A stretch of 17,393 nt of DNA. Origin: Bacillota bacterium. Its GTDB lineage: Bacteria > Bacillota > Desulfitobacteriia > Desulfitobacteriales > Desulfitobacteriaceae. The stretch lies in NCBI GenBank assembly GCA_023390635.1, contig JAEWCM010000133.1, positions 1 through 17,393 of the forward strand, written 5' to 3'. Under the pieces are notes generated by a model. It was not told where the DNA came from. It ran no database searches and was given only the letters and a program-made list of their open reading frames with translations. Positions 7,385 through 14,451 of the stretch are shown here, one piece after another. The translations under genes and the position numbers were made by a program. Each line of letters begins with the position of its first letter. The first letter of the stretch is position 1.

Positions 7385-7414
7385 AAGAGCCGTATTGAAC
7401 GGCTCTTTTTCTTT
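7385..7414 (+). terminator. Intrinsic terminator after LysR gene
   Basis: AAGAGCCGT (7385-7393) and ACGGCTCTT (7399-7407) are perfect arms around a 5-nt loop, followed by TTTCTTT. It sits 26 nt after the LysR stop. Confidence 0.88.
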
Positions 7415-7536
7415 CGTTATTAAAGGCAAAACTTATCCTGAGGATTTCTTCTTTTTATGTATCCATATTTTTGGGGCTATTAATTTTTTTTATACCCCTA
7501 TCAATAATCTGTATTATTCAAACCGCTAAGTGAATG

Positions 7537-7568
7537 TTATTATTATCACGAAATTGATTATAGGGTAT
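7537..7568 (+). promoter_or_regulatory. Possible promoter of the cytochrome gene
   Basis: TTATCA, a 17-nt spacer and TATAGA form a moderate sigma-A-like pair about 100 nt before the start codon. The flanking stretch (AAGTGA ... TCACGA) has short inverted arms, but their spacing does not fit a CRP/FNR site. The call is tentative. Confidence 0.3.
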
Positions 7569-7669
7569 AGAATGAGGTGGTTTAGATGTAAAAAAACAGC
7601 CTTCTTACCTAGACTCTATATGTCAAGAATCTCAATAAAATCCATTATATATTTTGAGGAGGATTCACT

Positions 7670-8488
7670 ATGTCAGATTTAAAAGTAGACCAAAAAACAA
7701 TGTCGCGGAGGAATTTCTTCAGTAAAGCAGGTATACTGACTGCCGGACTGGTGGCCACAGGTGCGGTAGGACTGAGCGGAATTGCCAACGCCGATACGGC
7801 CACTTCTTCCACTGGCACAAGCCCTCTGATTTTACCATTAAAATATAACAAGCTGGATGTAGAAGCTGCCTACAAACTGGGTTATGACGGTTATTACAAA
7901 AGTGCCTGCTGTTATGGTGCCGCCTATGCATTGCTCACCCTGCTGCATGAAAGTGCCCCTGATGCAGGCTGGAACCTCATTCCCCCAGGAATGTTTACCT
8001 ATGGCCAGGGAGGCGGATTAGGTTGGGGAACTCTCTGCGGTGCTCTTAATTCTTCTCTCTCCATTTTAAATATGGCTTCTAAAGATTACTCTAATTTAGG
8101 CGGAGAGCTGCTGGGCTGGTATACTCAGTTTTCCTTCCCATCCAATAAGCATGAGGGTTACTGTACAATAAAGAATCAGGTCACCACAGTTGCCGATTCT
8201 CCCCTCTGCCATATCTCCGTCAGCAAATGGTCGGCAGCCGCCGGCGGCAAAGGCAACAATTCAGGCATCAACCAGGCCGGTAAAAAAGAACGTTGCGCCA
8301 AAGTCACCGGTGACGTGGCCGCAAAAACTGCAGAATTGCTGAATAAAGCTTTGGATGGCACCTTTGCAGCTTCCTACAAAACACCTGATACTTATGCCAG
8401 TTGCATGCACTGCCACAATGGGAAAGACAGCATGCGCGACGATGAGCAAGGTAAAATGGATTGCAACAGCTGCCATACCAATTTGTAA
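7670..8488 (+). CDS. Split-Soret-type dihaem cytochrome c, Tat-exported (C_GCAxxG_C_C family)
   Basis: 272 aa; the ATG at 7670 follows TTTGAGGAGGATTCACT. A Tat signal is plain: SRRNFFSKA at residues 12-20, then a hydrophobic stretch and a likely ANA cleavage site at 39-41. Two haem c sites lie at the C-terminus: CMHCH (245-249) and CNSCH (265-269). The middle carries conserved cysteines of the C_GCAxxG_C_C family (C80-C81 in ACCYGAA, C123, C165, C180, C209). In the Desulfovibrio split-Soret cytochrome c these belong to a region reported to hold an extra iron-sulfur-type centre. Family knowledge points to a periplasmic or exoplasmic electron carrier in anaerobic respiration. The gene is monocistronic with its own terminator and converges with the YeeE/TusA operon. 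The partner dehydrogenase or reductase is not in the window. Confidence 0.87.
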   Translation: MSDLKVDQKTMSRRNFFSKAGILTAGLVATGAVGLSGIANADTATSSTGTSPLILPLKYNKLDVEAAYKLGYDGYYKSACCYGAAYALLTLLHESAPDAGWNLIPPGMFTYGQGGGLGWGTLCGALNSSLSILNMASKDYSNLGGELLGWYTQFSFPSNKHEGYCTIKNQVTTVADSPLCHISVSKWSAAAGGKGNNSGINQAGKKERCAKVTGDVAAKTAELLNKALDGTFAASYKTPDTYASCMHCHNGKDSMRDDEQGKMDCNSCHTNL

Positions 8489-8524
8489 GATAATATGTAC
8501 CCATCCTTCTTCTCTTCAATTAAC

Positions 8525-8557
8525 GGGGTCGCTCTGCAGCGGCCTCATTTTTTATTT
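8525..8557 (+). terminator. Intrinsic terminator after cytochrome gene
   Basis: GGGGTCGCT and AGCGGCCTC pair over 9 bp with two G-U wobbles around a 4-nt loop, followed by CATTTTTTATTT. The T-tract is only on the plus strand, so it serves the cytochrome and not the convergent operon. Confidence 0.75.
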
Positions 8558-8602
8558 AAGTGATCATGCAACTGCTCAAAATCATTTCATTCATATCATC
8601 CG

Positions 8603-9091
8603 CTATAAAAAGAACTTTACCAGCAGTTTTCCGCCGATATAACAGCCGCCAAATACTGCTAAAGCAAATATCCATCCAGTAAGAGATAGCGATGAAATCC
8701 CGTTGAGCAGTCCCCCTATGTTACATCCATAGGCTATTCTGGCGCCATAACCCATTAAAGCGCCTCCAATTAAAGCGGAGAAGAAAAACTTCATATTGCG
8801 AATCGGGCGGAAACGGGCTTGAGAAGCCGTTAAAACACTTAATAGAGCACCCAGCACAATACCTATATTGACATAGGTATCCACATTTTGCAGTAGGTAG
8901 TCCAATCCTTTTTTACTCTCTAAAATTCCGATCAGGCTGGCAGACCAACGTGTCCACGCTTCAATGATACTGGTGACCCCCCATGGCTTATGCTGAAGTA
9001 TTAAAACAGAAACATTCAAAACTGCCAAAATGATGCTCCCCGCCCAGTAAGGCCAAGGCCCATAGACTAGCTTTTTCCTGTCTTTGCTCAT
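8603..9091 (-). CDS. YeeE/YedE-family half transporter (second half)
   Basis: This 162-aa membrane protein has about four hydrophobic helices and the YeeE/YedE sulfur-transport signature RIAYGCNIGGLLNG, plus a second conserved Cys in FGGCYIGG. In full-length YeeE (TsuA), a thiosulfate channel of about 350 aa, conserved cysteines in each half line the path. Here the two halves are separate genes (see 9337-9960) flanking a TusA-like gene, so they probably form a heterodimeric channel. The ATG at 9091 follows GTGGGTAAGGA, 16 nt after the TusA-like stop. No clear terminator follows on this strand. Confidence 0.87.
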   Translation of the reverse strand: MSKDRKKLVYGPWPYWAGSIILAVLNVSVLILQHKPWGVTSIIEAWTRWSASLIGILESKKGLDYLLQNVDTYVNIGIVLGALLSVLTASQARFRPIRNMKFFFSALIGGALMGYGARIAYGCNIGGLLNGISSLSLTGWIFALAVFGGCYIGGKLLVKFFL

Positions 9092-9107
9092 TCCTTACCC
9101 ACTCTCT

Positions 9108-9332
9108 TTACTTTTTGATGATCCGCAGTCGCCATATCCCGTTTACTATTTCCTCTTCTTCAAATTCATAATTTTTCTCCTTAGCCCACTGGGCCACTGC
9201 CCGAGAAGTACAGCTATGCTCCGTTTCCAAAGTAATACTGTCTCCCGATTTGATCTCCTTAATTTTTCTTTGCACTTTGAGAAGGGGTAAAGGGCACATC
9301 TCTCCCCATACCTCTAATTTATAATCTTTCAT
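9108..9332 (-). CDS. TusA/YeeD-like sulfur carrier protein
   Basis: This 74-aa protein has the TusA-family signature GEMCPLPLLKVQRKI near the N-terminus. The single reactive Cys (about residue 13) of the CPxP motif is the persulfide carrier in this family. The fold pattern (strand LEVWG, helix, strand DSITLETEH, helix SRAVAQWAKEK, strand) fits. The sandwich between two YeeE-type membrane halves suggests it accepts sulfur from thiosulfate imported by them, as YeeD/TsuB does for YeeE/TsuA. The ATG at 9332 is 4 nt after the upstream stop, with AGGA overlapping that gene's end. It is clearly an operon. Confidence 0.9.
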   Translation of the reverse strand: MKDYKLEVWGEMCPLPLLKVQRKIKEIKSGDSITLETEHSCTSRAVAQWAKEKNYEFEEEEIVNGIWRLRIIKK

Positions 9333-9336
9333 TGAT

Positions 9337-9960
9337 TCATTCCTGCTTTCCCTGCTGCCGCCTTTGCCACCATCTGGCTATACCCCACAAAAGAAACAAA
9401 GCCGTCAGTTCCACAGCAATAGCTGGCAGCCAGCCGAGAATATCCGGAAGAAATACCCCTGGATGTTCACCAAACCTTGCCCGCCACTGCGGTAAAGTCC
9501 CTTCACCTAAAACTGCTCCTACGATCAGCCCTACAAAAGCAATCATTTGCATGGCAAATCCTTCTCCTATCCGCATCAGCACCCCGGAAGCGCATCCGCC
9601 TGCAAGAACCATCCCTATCCCGAATAGTCCTCCCCCAATCACCGTATGTACACCAAAAGGAAAAACATTGAGCCGTAAATTCCACCCCCACTGTTGAGCC
9701 AGCCAATAGACCGCTGTAAATCCTAAAAGACTCAGTATAATCAAAAGAATGACAGCCTGTGTCAAGGATGTCATTCCTACCAGCATTGGGTCACGAAAAG
9801 CAGATGCAAAACAGAACCTGGATTTTTGCATAGCAAAGCCGAGACCAATTCCGATCATCAAAGCTGCCGCCAACTTAAGACTAAATTGCGCCAGCAGGAT
9901 AACAGCCAGTGTTAAAAAGATAACATAACCCAAACTCCATTTTCCTTGCGATTCTTTCAT
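9337..9960 (-). CDS. YeeE/YedE-family half transporter (first half)
   Basis: 207 aa with about five or six membrane helices. Conserved YeeE/YedE features are KSRFCFASAFRDP at about 45-57, with its Cys, and LAGGCASGVLMRIGEG at about 119-134, with a second Cys. It is the first gene of the three-gene sulfur operon. The ATG at 9960 follows GGGGATGAAGAA. Expected role: membrane passage of thiosulfate or a related reduced sulfur compound, together with the second half at 8603-9091. It could also be tied to sulfur transfer for selenium or tRNA modification; the sequence does not decide. Confidence 0.88.
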   Translation of the reverse strand: MKESQGKWSLGYVIFLTLAVILLAQFSLKLAAALMIGIGLGFAMQKSRFCFASAFRDPMLVGMTSLTQAVILLIILSLLGFTAVYWLAQQWGWNLRLNVFPFGVHTVIGGGLFGIGMVLAGGCASGVLMRIGEGFAMQMIAFVGLIVGAVLGEGTLPQWRARFGEHPGVFLPDILGWLPAIAVELTALFLLWGIARWWQRRQQGKQE

Positions 9961-9999
9961 TTCTTCATCCCCAAGCTAATGAAATTGGTTCCGACTCTA

Positions 10000-10005
10000 A
10001 TTATA
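10000..10005 (-). promoter_or_regulatory. Possible -10 of the YeeE/TusA operon promoter
   Basis: A perfect TATAAT lies on the minus strand 39 nt upstream of the first start codon. The -35 position (TCTTTA at 17-nt spacing) is poor. There is no hairpin between this site and the FlhB-like gene, so read-through from that gene is also possible. Confidence 0.35.
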
Positions 10006-10032
10006 TTTTTCACATAAAAAATTAAAGAACTA

Positions 10033-10314
10033 TTATTTCTGATCTTGGACTCTAACCTTTGACTCAGCAGCCTTCTCATTCAAACGATAAACAAAAGCCA
10101 AAATTTCTGCCACAGCCTGATAAAGTTCTGCCGGGATCTCCTTCATCAATTCAACATGGATTAAGGCATCAACCAGTTCGGGATTCTCCTGAATGGGGAT
10201 GCCGTTTTCTTGTGCTTTCTCAATTATTTTATTCGCTAATATTCCTTCCCCTTTGGCTACAACGCGAGGAACGCCTATATAATCGTAGGACAATGCTGCT
10301 GCTTTCTTTTTCAC
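10033..10314 (-). CDS. FlhB C-terminal-domain protein (YlqH-like)
   Basis: 93 aa corresponding to the cytoplasmic domain of the type III export switch protein FlhB/EscU, without the membrane part. Key features are AALSYD, PRVVAKGEGILANKIIEKA, IPIQENPELV and the end IPAELYQAVAEILAFVYRL. The self-cleaving NPTH loop of full FlhB is replaced by VPRVVA, so it starts just after that site. The start GTG at 10314 overlaps the FliK-like stop by 4 nt (GTGA), so the pair is translationally coupled. B. subtilis has the same pair (ylqG-ylqH) away from its main flagellar operon. Such proteins can substitute for the cleaved FlhB tail in export switching; that role here is inferred. Confidence 0.9.
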   Translation of the reverse strand: MKKKAAALSYDYIGVPRVVAKGEGILANKIIEKAQENGIPIQENPELVDALIHVELMKEIPAELYQAVAEILAFVYRLNEKAAESKVRVQDQK

Positions 10315-12113
10315 GTTTTGTAATCAACCCCACTTCTTCTCTTACCGGTAATAAACTCTTCCAATGGAACTTTCTCTGTCAAGTCCTCAACCTTAATTTC
10401 TCCTAGCCTAAAGCCGATTTGGTTAAAACGTCCCCCTATCTCTTCTTTCATTTCTGTAAGCCATTCAGAAATATTGGTTGGATAGGAAGATAATATTTTG
10501 ATGCTCAAAGTCTTTTCAAAAAACCATGCATCAACACCTATCTCTCCCAAATTAGGAGTATCTAGCATTAAAGCGATTCGGCAATGATCAATATCGATTT
10601 TAGCTCCCTTTCTTCCGCTTTCTACTGCAATTCTGGCTTCATAAACACTATCTTGATGACGTACAGGCAAATGGAGCAAAATATAGGCCGGTTCTCTGCT
10701 TCCGCTCTGCAGCCATAATTGTTGTCCGGTCAGGTAGTTAAGAAGCGGTTCCAGCTTTTCTCCCCCTTTACCTTCTTTCCCTGCTGCTCCGGAGGAAGAA
10801 TGGATCAGTTCCATCAATTGTGCCTTCACTGTATCCTTCAACTGATTCAGCTCACTATCTCCTTGCTTTTCAGCCAGCTTCAAATTAGCTAAACGGGACT
10901 CAAAGTCCAAACCCAAAGCTTTCAATAATTTTAAAAGAATTTCTGCTCCCCCGTCTTTTGTTTGGTTATCTCTGAGTGTACTCCACTGAGGAATCATCTC
11001 CCAGAGTCTCTGCATTACTGTGGTTTCATCAAGGGGCTGCCCCTCATTTGAAACTGTGGCATTAATCAGGGAATTCGCTGTTTCTAAGGAAATTCCCTTT
11101 AAATTCCGTCCTTCACCGGCAACGTCTTTTGCCTTTAATGAATTTCCTTCTTCCAAAATGCTAGTCTGTTCTTCTATAATATTTCCCTTGCCAGAGATAA
11201 CGGTTTGGCTTTGGCTTTGGCTTTCCTGAAATCCTACCCTACCTGCCTGTTCTTCTCGGGTTTGAAGTTCCTTAAAGCCATCTGACCCCGGCACCTTGCT
11301 GTCTTTTCCCATGTTCAGCTCCGCGCTTTCTCCACTGCCTCCTTTGACACTACCTTCCCCTTTGAAGGCACCCTCTCCTCTGGGACCAATCAATTCATTA
11401 GCTGTTTTGTTCTCAACGGAGCCTTTAGTCTCCTGCGTTTTATCTCCAACCGATTTTTCCGGGGTTAGAGCCTGCTCCTCCACTTCTGGAAAAACACCTG
11501 CCGTTGCTCCGGCTGATACGGGCCGTCCGTTATGTTCATCAACGGAAACTGCATTTGAAGATGTCAAAACATTAGGATTGACATATGTACTATCTCCTCC
11601 TGCATTTCCTTTAAGGAGAGGTCCTTCCACTTGTTGCGGAAAACCTGTTGAAACAGGATTTCCCGGCTGGTTTTTCGGATCAGATGTTTTTCCCTGATTA
11701 AAATTATAAATAGAAAATAGATCAGGCAAATTTCCCTTTGAGCCAGCAAATTCCTTCACCAAAGGCAAGAAATCAGGATTCGCCGCCAGCCCCCTTTCCG
11801 CTAACAAGTTCTTTGCAGGCAGATCCAAGAGCATTCCTTTTCCACTACCATTTTGTTCCTGTTGAGTCAAAGCTTCTTTAACTAAAACCAAATTTCCCTG
11901 TTCATTACTCTGTACTCTGGCGTAAAAGCGATCTCCGCTTTGAGCTTCCGTTTCCAGATAAGCAGTGATCTCTTTTCCATCAAGCAATATCTGAGCCTTG
12001 CCCGACGGATCAACGCTCAATACTTGAACACGCAAACGCTGACCAATTTTAAGCAGTTCAAACCAATCGGCTTTAGTTCCTGGCGTTACTCCTGATAATC
12101 CTATAATCTCCAT
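10311..12113 (-). CDS. FliK-like hook-length control protein (YlqG-like)
   Basis: About 600 aa from the preferred ATG at 12113 (MEIIGLSG), which has GAGAGG 8 nt upstream; a longer GTG start at 12158 has no good ribosome site. Residues 20-105 form a compact N-terminal region (RVQVLSVDPSGKAQILLDGK). Residues 110-350 are low-complexity, rich in Gly, Ser, Glu and Lys, as expected for a secreted molecular-ruler linker. Residues 480-590 resemble the FliK C-terminal domain (ILLHLPVRHQDSVYEARIAV, IALMLDTPNLGEIGVDAWFF, LSIKILSSYP). It is coupled to the FlhB-tail gene, the known partner of FliK in switching export specificity. No main flagellar genes are in the window. Confidence 0.83.
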   Translation of the reverse strand: MEIIGLSGVTPGTKADWFELLKIGQRLRVQVLSVDPSGKAQILLDGKEITAYLETEAQSGDRFYARVQSNEQGNLVLVKEALTQQEQNGSGKGMLLDLPAKNLLAERGLAANPDFLPLVKEFAGSKGNLPDLFSIYNFNQGKTSDPKNQPGNPVSTGFPQQVEGPLLKGNAGGDSTYVNPNVLTSSNAVSVDEHNGRPVSAGATAGVFPEVEEQALTPEKSVGDKTQETKGSVENKTANELIGPRGEGAFKGEGSVKGGSGESAELNMGKDSKVPGSDGFKELQTREEQAGRVGFQESQSQSQTVISGKGNIIEEQTSILEEGNSLKAKDVAGEGRNLKGISLETANSLINATVSNEGQPLDETTVMQRLWEMIPQWSTLRDNQTKDGGAEILLKLLKALGLDFESRLANLKLAEKQGDSELNQLKDTVKAQLMELIHSSSGAAGKEGKGGEKLEPLLNYLTGQQLWLQSGSREPAYILLHLPVRHQDSVYEARIAVESGRKGAKIDIDHCRIALMLDTPNLGEIGVDAWFFEKTLSIKILSSYPTNISEWLTEMKEEIGGRFNQIGFRLGEIKVEDLTEKVPLEEFITGKRRSGVDYKT

Positions 12114-12224
12114 ATCTCGATCCCTCTCATCTGCTCTTTTCCTTATTTTTTCCGACACCGTTTTTCTAAGCCGATAAATCCCTTAGACAATAACCGCTAA
12201 GTATTCTACTAATGATTTTTCTGC

Positions 12225-12713
12225 CTACTTAAAAAAGATATGATGAGCTTCCACTTTATCCTTTACAAGATTAATAATTCCTAAAGAATAATCTGCTTGT
12301 CGGCGTTTGTCGGTTGGTGATCCAGGATTAAATAATAAAACACCGTTTAGCCAGTTCATATACGGAACATGACTATGTCCAAAAATAATAATATTTACGC
12401 CTTTATCCTTAAAAGTATTAAAAGCCCTTTCTGGAGTATCATAACCTACTCCGGCACAACCATGAACCAATCCGATTCTCCATCCTTCCAGCACACTCAG
12501 CAATTCACTGGGCAAATCGGCCAGTTCCCAACCATCGCAGTTTCCTCGCACGGCTTTCACAGGAGCGATACAGGCTAAATCCTCCAGGACCTGAGGAATA
12601 AGAATATCTCCTGCATGGAAAATCATTTCTACATCAGCTAATTCATTGAATACCCATGACGGCAACGACTTTCCTGCTCTAATATGAGTATCGGACAATA
12701 CGCCAATTCTCAT
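12225..12713 (-). CDS. YfcE/MJ0936-family metallophosphoesterase
   Basis: This 162-aa cytoplasmic hydrolase of the calcineurin-like superfamily has all metal-binding blocks in order: SDTH (7-10), HAGD (33-36), GNCD (57-60), VHG and GHSH, plus NPGSP near the C-terminus. The H-to-C change in GNHD/GNCD is common in YfcE-type phosphodiesterases. Such enzymes cleave phosphodiesters in vitro with Mn; the natural substrate is usually unknown. The ATG at 12713 follows AGGTGAAATA. It has its own extended -10 promoter upstream and precedes the FliK-like gene by about 110 nt. Confidence 0.92.
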   Translation of the reverse strand: MRIGVLSDTHIRAGKSLPSWVFNELADVEMIFHAGDILIPQVLEDLACIAPVKAVRGNCDGWELADLPSELLSVLEGWRIGLVHGCAGVGYDTPERAFNTFKDKGVNIIIFGHSHVPYMNWLNGVLLFNPGSPTDKRRQADYSLGIINLVKDKVEAHHIFFK

Positions 12714-12804
12714 TATTTCACCTGCTTTATTTGCTAGTTTAAGTCATCGAATCATATATTAAAAAATCAGAGAATAATAACTACAAATTCCATTAAATAA
12801 TTTT

Positions 12805-12813
12805 AGTATAACA
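12805..12813 (-). promoter_or_regulatory. Extended -10 promoter of the phosphodiesterase gene
   Basis: On the minus strand TGTTATACT has a TG and a TATACT hexamer. A TTGCTA lies 19 nt further upstream. It sits about 92 nt before the start codon, just after the 12834-12870 terminator. Confidence 0.45.
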
Positions 12814-12833
12814 TAAATTTAAAGCCATTTAGC

Positions 12834-12870
12834 AAAAATAAGGGTAGTGTTCAACACTACCCTTATTTTT
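12834..12870. terminator. Bidirectional perfect-palindrome terminator
   Basis: Two 18-nt arms (12834-12851 and 12853-12870) are exact reverse complements around one central base; the real hairpin loop would be TTCAA. Each strand ends in a run of T. On the minus strand it starts inside the stop codon of the 124-aa gene. Confidence 0.9.
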
Positions 12871-13243
12871 AATGATAAAACTGCTGTAGTCTTTTTTTCT
12901 GATCCCGAATCGCTTTGCGCACCTCATTGGCTACCCGCCAAGTTTCCTGCTGTTCAGATGTTATTAAGGTAATTTTTCCTGAACGTTTATCCACTAAGAG
13001 ATCAACCGAAGGCTTCCGTCTCGGATTTTTTTCTTCCGGGTGGAGAATATCAATCCCAATTTTATTCTCATCATATGCAGGCGGAACCAAATAGTTAAGA
13101 ACTTGTTCAGTGGCATCAATTAATTCTCCTACTTCTTCCGCAGAATATCCTTCTTGAATAAGAATATCCCGTACTTGGGGTAAAGGATGATCTAACGTAA
13201 GCAGCATCTGGGCACGCTGAACTAATCCGTAATCGATATCCAT
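12869..13243 (-). CDS. Hypothetical protein (124 aa)
   Basis: The ATG at 13243 follows GAGAGGTGGCGTC. The protein is soluble and charged. Residues 1-50 are helical (YGLVQRAQMLLTLDHPLPQV, GYSAEEVGELIDATEQVLNYL) and look like a short UBA-like or HTH-like helical unit. Then come a proline-rich linker, a short strand segment (SVDLLVDKRSGKITLITS) and a basic C-terminal helix (RKAIRDQKKRLQQF). I do not recognise the family. It is divergent from the YdcZ-type transporter and ends directly in a strong terminator, so it is probably monocistronic. Confidence 0.78.
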   Translation of the reverse strand: MDIDYGLVQRAQMLLTLDHPLPQVRDILIQEGYSAEEVGELIDATEQVLNYLVPPAYDENKIGIDILHPEEKNPRRKPSVDLLVDKRSGKITLITSEQQETWRVANEVRKAIRDQKKRLQQFYH

Positions 13244-13368
13244 GACGCCACCTCTCTTAAAATTAAATCTTCAGCGAACTTATTTTTCCCTCATCCAGTT
13301 TATGAATACTGATACTTCTTGTCGCTCTTGGGGATCATGTCCAGTATAAAATTTTAAGGAGGCTTATC

Positions 13369-13812
13369 ATGACCAAAATTTTTTCCGCCCCTTTGCTGAT
13401 TGCTGCCGTTTCCGGGATTTTTATGGCTATACAGGGTACTTTAAATTCTGGTTTAAGTACCAAAACTTCACTGATAACATCCACCTTCATTGTGCATATT
13501 ATTGGAAGTTTTTTAGCTTTTCTGGCCCTTATTTTTACCAAATCCCCTTTCTTTTCATTTTCATGGTCAGAAATTCCTTGGTACTATTACCTGGGTGGAG
13601 TCCTTAGTGTCTTTATCATTGGATTAGTAGCATTCAGTATTCAAAAAGTTGGTGTTTGCAATGCAACCACTGCAATCATCATCGGCCAAGTGGCCACAGC
13701 AGTACTCATCGATCACCTGGGACTTTTGGGAACTGAAAAGTTAGCTTGGAACCCTTGGCAATTGTTAGGTGTGGTTCTTTTTGCCGCAGGCGCCAAACTA
13801 CTCTTTCGTTGA
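13369..13812 (+). CDS. DMT-superfamily half-size transporter (DUF606/YdcZ)
   Basis: 147 aa with about five hydrophobic helices, the length and layout of the YdcZ/DUF606 family. Typical features are GIFMAIQGTLNSGLS at the first helix, the central GGVLSVFIIGLVAFSIQKVG, and the end QLLGVVLFAAGAKLLFR. Members are half-size relatives of EamA drug/metabolite transporters and act as homo- or heterodimers; the substrate is unknown. Many genomes carry two adjacent copies; here there is only one. The ATG at 13369 follows a perfect AAGGAGG. The gene is convergent with the membrane protein at 13821-14330; only 8 nt separate the stops. Confidence 0.92.
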   Translation: MTKIFSAPLLIAAVSGIFMAIQGTLNSGLSTKTSLITSTFIVHIIGSFLAFLALIFTKSPFFSFSWSEIPWYYYLGGVLSVFIIGLVAFSIQKVGVCNATTAIIIGQVATAVLIDHLGLLGTEKLAWNPWQLLGVVLFAAGAKLLFR

Positions 13813-13820
13813 TTAGGTTA

Positions 13821-14330
13821 CTATGCCTGGCTGCCTTGAACCGTTCTCCCGTTAATGACTGCGATATTACTGATAATACCGTATACCTCTTCGCTCACTT
13901 CATATTTGGCGACTTGCCCGTTAGCCGCTAAAATCACGGTCTGGGATGATGATTTATTCCCTGAATCACTTTGAATCAAATTAAGCAAGAAATTGTACGT
14001 CTCGTTGCTAACCGATAGCTGTTTGAACTCTCCATCCCCAACAAAAATAATCCAATAACCTGAAGATATCTCACTGTTTTCCGAACCAATAATTGATGTA
14101 CTATTTTGAGTAGAACCCCCTGAACCGGTCAAATCGGCGGAAGAAGGCAAGACCACGTCTCCAAGATCATCAGACTGAGCTGAGGTTTCTGTTAAATTAG
14201 TGTATATACTTTTAAAGTAGCCGGGAAATAATAGAAACAGGCCTATTCCAACAATGACAACCCAAAAGGCCAGACTCTTAAAATCCTGTCCAGGCTTATG
14301 ATAAGGCGGTTTTCCCCAAGCACCGGGCAT
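13821..14330 (-). CDS. Membrane-anchored protein of unknown function
   Basis: About 169 aa from the ATG at 14330 (MPGAWGKPPYH), chosen because AGGAGG lies 7 nt upstream; the longer GTG start at 14357 would put the ribosome site inside the gene. Residues 1-18 are cytoplasmic and Pro/Lys-rich. Residues 20-37 are one membrane helix (LAFWVVIVGIGLFLLFPG). A Ser/Thr/Gly-rich linker (about 50-90) leads to an outer domain of about 75 residues (YWIIFVGDGEFKQLSVSNET, TVILAANGQVAKYEVS). I do not recognise it. The layout, an N-in anchor with a flexible stalk and small extracytoplasmic domain, is typical of envelope or spore-membrane proteins. Confidence 0.78.
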   Translation of the reverse strand: MPGAWGKPPYHKPGQDFKSLAFWVVIVGIGLFLLFPGYFKSIYTNLTETSAQSDDLGDVVLPSSADLTGSGGSTQNSTSIIGSENSEISSGYWIIFVGDGEFKQLSVSNETYNFLLNLIQSDSGNKSSSQTVILAANGQVAKYEVSEEVYGIISNIAVINGRTVQGSQA

Positions 14331-14345
14331 ATTCATTCCTCCTGT

Positions 14346-14374
14346 TTCAGCAGACACTCTATACCATATATACT
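14346..14374 (+). promoter_or_regulatory. Possible promoter of uvrC
   Basis: TTCAGC (14346-14351), a 17-nt spacer and TATACT (14369-14374) lie about 78 nt upstream of the uvrC start. The same stretch on the other strand (TATATGGTATAGAGT) could serve the divergent membrane-protein gene. Confidence 0.35.
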
Positions 14375-14451
14375 GCTTACCCGAAGAGGATATGTATATT
14401 CACTTGCATCTGTTCCGCTCAGCCACTAAAATATTAGACGAGGTGGCATGG

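Larger units (their letters stand above)
7360..7669. other. Intergenic region between LysR gene and cytochrome gene
   Basis: These 310 nt hold no convincing gene longer than a leader peptide. They contain the LysR terminator at the left, an AT-rich middle, and a promoter with an approximately 90-nt leader for the cytochrome on the right. The leader includes a ribosome site followed by an ATGTAA start-stop (7574-7591). Confidence 0.6.

Noticed and set aside
7533..7553. AAGTGA ... TCACGA as a CRP/FNR site in front of the cytochrome.
   Set aside because: The arms are only 4-5 bp and the 12-nt spacer does not fit the TGTGA-N6-TCACA or TTGAT-N4-ATCAA patterns.
9332..9697. 121-codon open frame on the plus strand opposite the first YeeE half.
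   Set aside because: Pro/Ser/Arg/Cys-rich translation typical of the antisense of a membrane-protein gene; no ribosome site.
12170..12177. GCCGATAA on the plus strand, identical to the sigma-D (flagellar) -10 box, next to the FliK-like gene.
   Set aside because: It points away from the FliK-like gene, and no TAAA lies about 15 nt upstream of it.
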